Positions 12,401 through 21,900 of a DNA stretch of 64,000 nucleotides are shown here, one piece after another. The notes beneath the pieces are model-generated. The model saw only the letters and a program-made list of their open reading frames with translations, ran no database searches and was not told where the DNA came from. This stretch comes from Tretioscincus oriximinensis (taxonomy: Eukaryota; Chordata; Lepidosauria; Squamata; Gymnophthalmidae): positions 141,893 to 205,892 of the forward strand of contig JAJVDF010000357.1 in the NCBI GenBank assembly GCA_022410635.1. The letters run 5' to 3'. Position 1 is the first letter of the stretch, and each line of letters starts with the position of its first letter. A program made the position numbers and the translations under genes.

Positions 12401-12916
12401 TTGGGAGAAAATGTATTTTTTNGTATTTGTAGATGCGCTGCAATGAAGGCGCAAGTCCTTCATAGTATTACATAAAAATAGCGCTCCAAAATACAGCCAT
12501 CTTGATGTATTCTTAATGAAGTGGTAAGAAGAGTGAACAGCTAATCAGAAAGGATGGGAATGGAATAGCAGAATGAAATGAAACTGTTATGTGGAAAGTA
12601 CTGTTGTTTTAAAATGTTAATTCTGATTTTATTGTTAATTGCCCTGAAGCCTTTGGATATAGGACAGTATAGAAATGCAAATAAACAATAAATACTACAG
12701 TATAAATAAATAAAAAATAAATACAGCAGAATAGTAGGGACAGCAATTCCATGCCTGCTTAGCTTCCAGAAATGGCGGTACTGTAAACCAAGTAATAAAT
12801 GCAAGACTCATCATAGAAGCAACTCAGTGTATTTGAAGTGTATTCAGATTTCATTTTCTAAGCTTTATATTCTTGGCAAGACATCAAGAAAAACAACCAA
12901 GAACTAATTTAAGCCC

Positions 12917-13013
12917 TCTCTCCACTGAGCCTGCAATAGTCCTATGCCAATAGAGTATACAAATGGTGGACCTCTATTCCAAGGTATAACTCAGAATAAA
13001 GCCTAGTGTGGAA
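12917..13013. mobile_element. Foldback MITE, deletion derivative
   Basis: Shares the outer ends CTCCACTGAGCCTG and AATAAAGCCTAGTGTGG with the family, and the CTATTCCAAGGTATAACTC inner arm. Most of the core is lost. Confidence 0.55.
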
Positions 13014-13364
13014 AGTACCCTAGATTATTAAAGCCTCTGGATTGGTCAGACGAGTTTATCGAGCATAACAATCCTATTACATGTTTTTTTTTCTTGGCAA
13101 TACCATCTATCATTGCTATGTTGGACTTGACCATTTAATTTGCAGAGTGAGGCTGGCGAAAGGAGATCTGTTCTTTACAGTTGCTATGCAACTGCCTGCT
13201 TCCATTAATTTCTACAACCAGTCAAATTCTTTCTTATCAAGAAGAAGATGGAGAAAAATCATGGAGATTTTTCAATAAGGATGGAGAATTCAGCTCATGG
13301 AGATTTTCTAGTAAAATTGATANATTTGACAGAAAAAGATAAATAATGTTTGATTAGAGGAANA

Positions 13365-13727
13365 TAGGCTGACCAGATGACCCCTTTGGGGGATGGGGAA
13401 CCTGGTTTGGGGGTGTCTACCCTCCCCTCTCAGGGAGGGCAATTAGAATATATATACATTAAAAAACTGCACCACCACTAGGAGGCTCTGGTAAACGGGG
13501 CCAGCTCCTGAAGGCACCCTCCCCTTAGTAAAATATAAAATAAAGGAAATTTTGATGCACTTCAAAAAATTCTTGCTAGTAATTCATAGCTATGCTTCAT
13601 AGATTTCATGGGCAGGTATCTCAGAGGGATATGCATGTTGGTGGGTAATCTTCTACATTCATGAATATGCACATTAGCATGAATATTAATTACCCCAGGT
13701 TGGGCCTCAGAAAATCTGGTCAGTCTA
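13365..13727. mobile_element. MITE of the TAGGCTGACCAGAT family, full length
   Basis: The ends TAGGCTGACCAGAT and ATCTGGTCAGTCTA are inverted repeats. The flanks GAGGAANA and GAGGAAGA (13357-13364, 13728-13735) are an 8-bp target duplication, fitting a hAT-like origin. About 363 bp, no coding capacity. A reverse-oriented relative lies at about 31600-31970. Confidence 0.75.
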
Positions 13728-14472
13728 GAGGAAGATAAGTTTACCAAATATCCCAGGACAGTCTGAATCCTCTCCATTTTGAATGCCCTTTCTGTAGGTC
13801 CTAGAAAACAAAGGAAAAAAATGGTTTGCAAAGGCCATGACCGGCTTTTTTCGGTTAGTGCTACAGCCCGATTTTTTACTAATGTTGGGAACGAGGGGGA
13901 GTTCCAGTGGCTGTGGCCTTTTGATAAAACTGGAAGTGGTTTGGGTAGGGCTGGGGGTTTGGGAGACCAAGTCTGCTTAATACTTCACATATTTTTCAAA
14001 CTGAAACATGGCAACCCTTGGGGGGGGGGGGGACATGAAGGAGTGGTTAGCAGAGTAGTAGAGTAAATTACCTGAAAAGCAGAGAGTTTCTGGTTCAATC
14101 TCCAGCCTCTCCCTAGAGGTAGAAATTTCTGCATCTCTGTTGAATAAACTGAATACAGGTGACCTTGAAGTCTGGGCGTGAACATATCATAACATAGTTG
14201 TATATCAAATTTATTTAAAAGAAGACGGTTCCTACTTCAATTCCCATTCTTGCCAAGAAAGCTACACAGAGATTCCCATGCAGTTTGGGAGTGGCAAAAG
14301 ATCAGTGATAAATTAAACTGCCTTGAAAGCAGAAGTTCGGTTTAACAACTTTATTCCCAGCCTGCCCCTGGAAATAGACAACAACAAACTATATCTGTAT
14401 TACTGCAGAGAGGTGCCAATGAAGTCAATGAGAAGTTGACCATGATTCAGTGGCATCCAACAAAACAAACAT

Positions 14473-14552
14473 CAGAAACTAGCATGTGGAAGGCAGGGCC
14501 CTCCCTAGTCAAAGATATATCCCAAAATAAAGCATAGTAGTGCAGAAAGGTC
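14473..14552. mobile_element. Foldback MITE, half copy
   Basis: Carries only one arm: TAGCATGTGGAAGGCAGGGCC, then ATATATCCCAAAATAAAGCA. Matches the right half of the 58.1 kb copy. Confidence 0.5.
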
Positions 14553-14608
14553 CATATAATTAGAATGTCCCTCCCATCCATGAGTCCAAACCAATTGTCC
14601 TTCTTGAG

Positions 14609-14880
14609 AACGTAAGAGAAGCCCTGCTAAATCAGGCTGGAACCATCTACTCAAGCATTCTGTCTCACACAGTGGCCCACCAATTGCACCTGGGCAGCCT
14701 GGAACAGAAAAAGGAAAAATCTTCAGCTATTCTCGAAGCTCTGCAAATGGCATTTCAGGAATTCTGCCTGTTGCTCCATCTCGGAGGCAGTATCCATCCT
14801 AGTAGCTGTTTATACTTTTGGCTGCCATGAACTTGTCTAATCCTGTCTTACAGCTATCCAGGCTGCTAGCTGCTTAAGAG
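14609..14880 (-). mobile_element. CR1-like LINE 3' end
   Basis: Reverse-oriented 3' end: GAACGTAAGAGAAGCCCTGC, GCATTCTGTCTCACACAGTG and GCACCTGGGCAGCCTGG, then TTGTCTAATCCTGTCTTACA. Confidence 0.7.
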
Positions 14881-15490
14881 CACAGAGCAGCTGTGAAACA
14901 AAGCATAATCATGGATTTGAAATAATAAAAGAGTATAATTAATTACAAATTGCTTCATACAACTAAAAAACCCTCCAGCTCAGAGATCTGTGACACCTGA
15001 ACTTAAAGGGAAAACCACTTTCCTTATTATCAGGGCATTTTTAATGCATATAAATATTTCAAAAACGCAGCTCATAGAATTAAAACTTCATCGCTCGTGG
15101 GCTCTGTGTCTTCTGCTGTTGCTTAGAACCACAATTCCCATCAGGCCTTCTGGGCTTTGCCAATGGCAAGAAGAAACAGTAGAAGCTGGATTTAGTTAAA
15201 TTCTGCAGGAAGGCCCAGCCTAGGCCGTCCCTTGAGTTTGAAGGCCATTGCAACTGGAAATAAATAAAACAGCAAATCAACACGGACCAGTGAGGAGAGA
15301 CTTTGTTTGCTTCCAAAGTCCTACCTACGGGAGAAGGAAGCTTTGCTTTTTTAACTTTATTTGCTAGGCCTTTTTTATGCATAGATCCTGGACAGCAAAG
15401 CAGTCTGTGCCTCAAACGGGTTCCCTGTTCACCATGTTTGATCGTTGATGTCTTTTGCAGAGTTGAAAGCACTCCTAACCCCCATTTCAT
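14881..15490. other. Intergenic DNA with weak coding look, no supported gene
   Basis: Open frames of 60-136 codons overlap on both strands at 15080-15490 without clear donors or a known family. G+C rises towards the minisatellite. Confidence 0.35.
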
Positions 15491-15515
15491 TTAAAGCGCC
15501 CCCCCTCGCCCTTCC

Positions 15516-16388
15516 NNNNNNNNNNNNNNNNNNNNNNNNNNNNNNNNNNNNNNNNNNNNNNNNNNNNNNNNNNNNNNNNNNNNNNNNNNNNNNNNNNNNN
15601 NNNNNNNNNNNNNNNNNNNNNNNNNNNNNNNNNNNNNNNNNNNNNNNNNNNNNNNNNNNNNNNNNNNNNNNNNNNNNNNNNNNNNNNNNNNNNNNNNNNN
15701 NNNNNNNNNNNNNNNNNNNNNNNNNNNNNNNNNNNNNNNNNNNNNNNNNNNNNNNNNNNNNNNNNNNNNNNNNNNNNNNNNNNNNNNNNNNNNNNNNNNN
15801 NNNNNNNNNNNNNNNNNNNNNNNNNNNNNNNNNNNNNNNNNNNNNNNNNNNNNNNNNNNNNNNNNNNNNNNNNNNNNNNNNNNNNNNNNNNNNNNNNNNN
15901 NNNNNNNNNNNNNNNNNNNNNNNNNNNNNNNNNNNNNNNNNNNNNNNNNNNNNNNNNNNNNNNNNNNNNNNNNNNNNNNNNNNNNNNNNNNNNNNNNNNN
16001 NNNNNNNNNNNNNNNNNNNNNNNNNNNNNNNNNNNNNNNNNNNNNNNNNNNNNNNNNNNNNNNNNNNNNNNNNNNNNNNNNNNNNNNNNNNNNNNNNNNN
16101 NNNNNNNNNNNNNNNNNNNNNNNNNNNNNNNNNNNNNNNNNNNNNNNNNNNNNNNNNNNNNNNNNNNNNNNNNNNNNNNNNNNNNNNNNNNNNNNNNNNN
16201 NNNNNNNNNNNNNNNNNNNNNNNNNNNNNNNNNNNNNNNNNNNNNNNNNNNNNNNNNNNNNNNNNNNNNNNNNNNNNNNNNNNNNNNNNNNNNNNNNNNN
16301 NNNNNNNNNNNNNNNNNNNNNNNNNNNNNNNNNNNNNNNNNNNNNNNNNNNNNNNNNNNNNNNNNNNNNNNNNNNNNNNNNNNNNNNN
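15516..16388. other. Assembly gap (873 N)
   Basis: Run of undetermined bases flanked on both sides by the same C-rich minisatellite unit. It is most likely an uncollapsed or unsized tandem array. Long open frames across it are artefacts of the N run. Confidence 0.98.
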
Positions 16389-16480
16389 GCCTTTAAAGCG
16401 CCCCCCTCGTCCTTCCAGCCCCCCCAGCGCCCCCCCTCGTCCTTCCAGCCTTTAAAGCGCCCCCCTCGTCCTTCCAGGGC
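16389..16480. repeat. C-rich minisatellite, right side of gap
   Basis: About three tandem units built on CCTTTAAAGCGCCCCCCTCG followed by TCCTTCCAG, with a variant lacking TTTAAAG. The left side of the gap (15494-15515) ends in the same unit, so the array probably fills the gap. Confidence 0.85.
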
Positions 16481-16663
16481 TGCCACAGCGGTATATTTGC
16501 AGCAATAATATTCGATTGAAGCAGGGATCAGGCCCCAGCAGCAGCCACCTTAAGCAGGGGCCTCCTTTAAACCAGCAGGTGCATCAAAGCACCGCATCCT
16601 CCGCCGACCATCCCCTGGGATGGCCAAGCAAGAACCCAGGCGGGCAGCCGCGGCCTGAGAACC

Positions 16664-16793
16664 ATGTCTGCAGCCGCAGCCGGCCTAGCAATTAACAGCG
16701 ATGTGCCCAAATATCTTAAGGGGCTGAGGGGCGACAACGTGGCATCCTTCAAAGCGGCGGGGTTGCGTGATGATGACAACAGACTCAAGGCAG
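16664..16793 (+). CDS. Possible first coding exon of an unidentified gene
   Basis: ATG at 16664 in good context (GAGAACCATGT) opens 43 codons beginning MSAAAAGLAINSDVPKYLKG, up to a donor-like CAG|GTAGGC at 16793/16794. The surrounding 200 bp is rich in G+C and CpG, unlike the AT-rich neighbourhood, as in a CpG-island first exon. No family is recognised and no matching second exon was found. It could also be chance coding potential in a GC-rich stretch next to a minisatellite, or an upstream 5' exon of the GDPD3 transcript. Confidence 0.3.
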
Positions 16794-16988
16794 GTAGGCG
16801 CTGGGAGAAATCATGCTGGAGGGGTTTGGTGGTTGTTGTTTTTTAAGTGACAGGAATAGAGCTGCTTGCTAAATGCACCTCTGAGCTGTCATTTTTAAGA
16901 GGGATGGAATGAAGCCAGAGGAGAAATGGAAGAAACAGAGACGATCTTACGGACCCGCCCCAAAGATCCAGTTTGCAGGGGAAAAGAT

Positions 16989-17159
16989 CCTGTCCCCACT
17001 GAGCCTTATTCTGGGTTATAGCCTGGTACAGAGCTTGGTCATCCACATGCCAGTGTAGGCTATGGCAGGCCCCATTCGGGGCCTGCCATAGCCTACACTA
17101 GCATGTAGATGGCACATTCCTATTCTGAGATATAGCCAAGAAGGCTCAGTGGGGACAGG
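16989..17159. mobile_element. Foldback MITE, intact 171-bp palindrome
   Basis: The element runs from CCTGTCCCCACTGAGCC to its complement GGCTCAGTGGGGACAGG. The core is a perfect 22-bp inverted repeat (17052-17073 and 17078-17099) around the 4-base loop ATTC. Outer arms match with substitutions. There is no open frame and no clear long target duplication. Confidence 0.88.
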
Positions 17160-17718
17160 AAATAATGGGATTCGCCTTCCTGGTCCTGCAAAGGAGCCTT
17201 TCATCCATCCGCCTGAACCACGATCCCCTTTTCCCCCTTCGTGATTGAGATGAGACAATTTTTCAACCCACGAGTCAGAGCCAAATATTTCTTAAGCTGC
17301 TGATGACAGGAGGCGACAGAAATCCAGATTCCCTTCCTCACACGCAGGTACCTGCTGCCTGTGTCAGAGGTTTCTGTGTGGGAGGATTTGTGGACTACTA
17401 ATGGCATCTCTCAGAGCAGGCAGAGGGATAACATTTTTCAGCCTTCCCTGAATCACGATGTGTCCCCGAGGGGAAAGGAGAGATTCTCATTTCTGAACTG
17501 GTTTCAACACCGAGGAGAAATTACTAATGTCTCCTGGAAAGATAAGCCAAAGTGATTCGAATCGAATGTGCGTTCCCCTAATGGAATGGGGCATGATTAT
17601 TTATTCATTTATTTATTTGCATTTTTATCTCACCCTGTACTCAAAAGATCTCAAGGCAGGTTTGTAGCAATGAAAAGAAAATGTAAAATGAGCACCCAAA
17701 GGACAATAACAGCCTTAT

Positions 17719-18030
17719 GGCCCCCATTGAGCCTTATTCTGGGCTCTATTCTCAGCACATCCACCTGCCAGTGTGAACTGTGGCAGCAGGCCAAAATATG
17801 CAGGGAGACATGAACAGGTGCATATTTTGCTTTCCTCTGTTTAGACTGCCCAGGTGAATCTGGTGGGCCTCTGTGTGAGACAAAATGCTGGACTTGATGG
17901 GCTGTGGCCTGATCCAGTAAGGCTCTTCTTATGTTCTTATAGACAGGCCTTCCATAGTCTACACGAGCGTGTAGATGGCAGGCCCCTATTCTGAGATATA
18001 GCCCCAAATAAGGCTCAGGGAGGACAGGGC
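17719..18030. mobile_element. Foldback MITE split by a CR1-like fragment
   Basis: The left arm (17719-17794, CATTGAGCCTTATTCTGGGC) and right arm (about 17942-18030, AATAAGGCTCAGGGAGGACAG) belong to one element. A CR1-like 3' end lies between them. CAGGCC occurs at both junctions. Confidence 0.7.
17809..17940 (+). mobile_element. CR1-like LINE 3' end inside a foldback MITE
   Basis: CATGAACAGGTGCATATTTT, ACTGCCCAGGTGAATCTGG and GATCCAGTAAGGCTCTTC. Forms a near-complementary pair with 18046-18176, 105 bases away. Confidence 0.75.
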
Positions 18031-18045
18031 CTGGGTCACACATCN

Positions 18046-18176
18046 TAAGAACATAAGAACAGCCATACTGGATCAGGCCACAGCCCATCAAGTCCAGCAT
18101 TCTGTGTCACACAGAGGCCCACCAGATGCACCTGGGCAGTCCAAACAGAGGGAAGCAAAATATGCACCTGTTCATG
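18046..18176 (-). mobile_element. CR1-like LINE 3' end, inverted partner
   Basis: TAAGAACATAAGAACAGCCA, TACTGGATCAGGCCACAGCC and GCACCTGGGCAGTCCAAAC, ending ATGCACCTGTTCATG. Same 3' end as 17809-17940 in the opposite direction. Confidence 0.75.
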
Positions 18177-18418
18177 ACTCCACATCTACTTTTTATCTTT
18201 ATTCAGTCCTGAATGAATCAGTTTAATCTGTGGATTTTTTCCCAATCTAGTAGTAGGCTTATTCTCTTCAGCCCTGAAGGAGGCTTAGATGCAGATGTGT
18301 GACCAGGACCAAAGTGACTGAAGGAAGGGAGGGTGTGTGAGAAATATTACCTTAGTGGGAAAAATGGGCTCAGGGAATCTATCCGTCTATGAAATAGGCC
18401 TGAAAGAGTGGTGAGGTC

Positions 18419-18985
18419 ATGTTGGTTCAAAGAGTGAAGGACACGAAGCTCCTACACCTGAGTATCTCATGCCAAGAACTCTGTTCTTTATCCCCTAGGA
18501 GTGGCAAGTTTGTGAAGTGTGCAGGTTGGCAGAAGGAGGGGAGGGGACTGTATGGCTTAGGGTGTGTATCTGTAGGCATAGCCATGAATAATCAGTCATT
18601 CATGCAAATGAACAGGTGTAAGGTGAAGGCTGGGGAGGTCCAAGAAGGCAAAGTAGAGGTGTTAAGTGTCTGTCTTCCTTGCTTTCACACCACCTCTTTT
18701 TTTCTTTTGCTCCTCCTGTGCCTCAAAAATCTCATGAAGATGTAGATCCAGCCACAGCCTGCCAGGATGGCCTTGGTGCCCACAGCCATCACCTCCTCTT
18801 CCACCTGATCAAGCTTGAATATCTCAGTTCACCTGCTTGCATCCATTTCCCCAAAGGATCTGGAGAAGGAATTGCTGCCTCTTTTCTCATCCAAGGACAT
18901 TCCTTGCTTTTCAGAAGAATTTGCCTGACTTTCAGCAGTCTCTCTTTTGCTTATATTCATCCCTCTGCAAGCTGCCAGTACCACC
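18419..18985 (+). promoter_or_regulatory. 5' flank / probable promoter and 5' UTR of GDPD3 copy A
   Basis: This stretch aligns by eye with 34667-35207 in front of copy B, including blocks such as GTGTGCAGGTT, CAAATGAACAGGTG and CCTCAAAAATC. No TATA box was recognised at a fixed distance. An octamer-like ATGCAAAT lies at 18602-18609; copy B has ACGCAAAT at the matching place. Short open frames here are not supported as coding. The transcription start is unknown. Confidence 0.5.
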
Positions 18986-21900
18986 ATGAGTTACCATTTG
19001 CTTCTTTTTGGGCTACCTGCGCTTGGGATCTACGCCTTAACATCACACTGCCTGCGAAAGAAGCCGCACCTGCTCCACAAGCCACACAGATTCCCTGTCC
19101 AGTGCCGGCACGTCTCTCACAGGGGCGGTGAGTTCCACAGAGCAAGGGGTTCAGGAGGGTACAGAAGGGATACTTTGCTTAAATGGGAAAGGTGGATTGT
19201 TCAAGATTAAATTTCTATTTCTTTTCTCTTTCTGACAAATTACATTTCCTTATTCCCGAAGTCTGCAGACTTGAATGGTCACATTCCTAGACCAGAAAGC
19301 CAGTTACTTACTTAGTGTTTCTGGGAGGATAAAATCTCAGTTTCTTAGTATCTTCCATTGTATTCCTAGGTGCTGGAGAAAGAATTGAGAACACACTGGG
19401 AGCCTTCAGCCAGTGAGTGTCCCTCTATTTACTATCCCATCCTTCTCTATTCACCCCCATTTCAAAAGTTTGCAATGCCTCCCTTTACTCTCTTCTTGCT
19501 GTCCTTTTTCTCCCCTTCCCCAGTGCCGTGACCCAGAGGACAAACCTGCTGGAGCTTGATTGCCACATAACAAGAGACGGGGTTGTGGTCGTGTCCCATG
19601 ATAATAATTTGAAACGCGAAACGGGACACAACATCCTAATCAGTGAAACAGACTATGCGGTAAGACTTGGCAGCGTTGCAGCTCCTAAGCAGACAACTTC
19701 TATTGAGAAATGACAGCATAGTGTAGTGGCTAAAGCTTTAGGCTGGAAGCTGTGGTTCCAGCAGAGTTCCAATCCATTTTGCTTTGAAGGTCAGCCACTG
19801 CCCCTTAGTCTAACATCCACCTCACAGGACTGTTGTGAAGGTACAATGGAGAAGGGGGTACATGCTGCCTGGATCTTTTATAAGGGAAAATTGGACATAA
19901 TTCCCAATGATATAAGAAAAAAAATTAGAACAAAAGTTTTTATATTGTTTATTAGCTTTCTATAGCTCACAGTAGTATAAATCTGGATATTTCAGGCTGT
20001 AAAGCTGAGATAGGAAACAGGTGACGGGACAACTCGGTACATGACTATATTTGACAAGCACTGATGCGAGAATCCTTTTGGCCAAAGTTCTGGAGAAGGT
20101 GGTGTCTACTCAACTGCAAACATGCTGGGGTAATGAAACCCTGTAGACCCATTTCAATTTGGCTTTAGACAAGAGTTTGGCACTTAGACAGTTGTGGCCA
20201 TTCTGATAGATGACCTTTATTGGGAGACAAGCAAAGGTGACAGCTCCACTGGTTCATTTTCATATCTCAGCAGTTTTCAGTACCATCCAGCTCAAGTGAT
20301 TCTGGGAAAGGCCAGTGAGCTGGGAGGCCCTAATATTCTTCCTAATTCCAGTGTAGGCTCTAGAAAACGATCAAGATGGGCTTTTGTTCGATGCTCTAGA
20401 AACTTCCATGAGTTCCTCTGTGGTCACCTCTATATCTATATGAACATGCTGGGAGAGGTCATTAGACATTTGGCATGAAGAGACATTGGAGTGAACGTCC
20501 TTCTCTGTGTCTACAGTTGGGGAAACAGTTTGGGTGTTTGATGGTTCAGTGGGTGAGGTGGGGATGAGAATTTCAAACTTTGAGTAGACATAGGCATAAT
20601 GCTTTCTGCAGCTTCCTACGTTTTGAGCAACTAACCCTGCTTAGTTCCCCCCAGGAGGCTGCATTATAATGACTCTTGTTGAGTCTATGTGGAGCACCTA
20701 GCCCCCTTTCCCAAGCCCCAGATCTTTCCAAAATAATTTGAGCATTCTGCCTCCTCAGCCATAACTCTCTTTGTATCATAACAGGATCTGCCACTGTATA
20801 AGAATTCTCTGGAAGTGTTATTTTCCCCAGGTGAGTAGGATGTAAGAGAGTGTCGGACTGAGGGCTGCCAGGGTACAAGATGGGTGGATGGCCTCATGGG
20901 GATGTGGACAAATAGGATCTTTGTTGCTGCTGGGTACCACTGGGTCAATGGCAAAACCACTTTTGTACTTCTGCCGACAGTCACAATCCTGGCAGAAATA
21001 CAGAAGTGGTTTGCCTATTTCTGGAAAGAACCTGGGATTTGAACCACCAACTCTCTGCTTTCCAGGCAGTTTATTCTACCACTAAGCTCAAGTCATTTCT
21101 ACAGGTTGCTACTCTCATGGCGAAGACCACCAGATTCCACGCTTGGAGGACGTTTTCCGGCAATTCCCAGGAGTGCCTATTAATATTGAGGTGAAACAGG
21201 ACAACGATGACCTCATACAAAAGGTAAGAACTCATCACTAATCAAAACTTTTCCCTCCCTTTGCTTCTTGTACAAACTAGTGGAGAAACCTACAAATGCA
21301 GTCTTGGGTTTGGGTGAATAGCGGTGGTGGTGTGTGTGTGACTGAGTGAGCACTCGACTTTCTGCTCGCCTAAGGGGTGGCAGCGAGGAAGATGTGTGAC
21401 CGTTCCTTGCCCAACTGGCAACAGTGGTTGCTCTATGAGCCAGGCAAGCTGCATGGGTGCATTTTCTTGCCGCTGGCATATTAAAGGGGCATTAGCAAGA
21501 AAGAGCATCCAGGCTGTTTGCCTGGCTGGTGTGGCAACACTGGTGAATGTATAAAAGATGCAGTTGGGAGAAAGAGCAGCCAATGGCACCTGCCCAGTTG
21601 GCACGGAAATTCCATTCCCTCACTGGCTGCTTTGTATGTCTGAGGGTGGCGTATGAAAGAGGCTGTAGCAAGGAGCCTCTCGCTGCCACTTCCTTCTCGC
21701 TGCCACTTCTTCCACACATGCCAACTCACTACAGACTCTGGGATTAGTCGAATAAAGACCAATCCAAGAGCTTGCAGTGAGTACTATCGGCAACGTGGGT
21801 CTTGATAAAGATAGACTGATTTTATTTTATTTTTAGTTAGCCTTCCTATTTTCAGCAATGAAACTTTGCCTGTTTTTTCTCATACTTGTCCATTTATTGG

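Noticed and set aside
15445..16486. Long open frames of over 300 codons on both strands
   Set aside because: They are almost wholly Ns from the 873-base gap, with minisatellite at the edges.
20888..21085. Extra exon between exons 4 and 5 of GDPD3 copy A
   Set aside because: The stretch is a dispersed repeat (CAGAAGTGGTTTGCCTATTT, CTCTCTGCTTTCCAGGCAG) seen again at 37.5 kb and in part at 22.5 kb; exons 4 and 5 join in phase without it.
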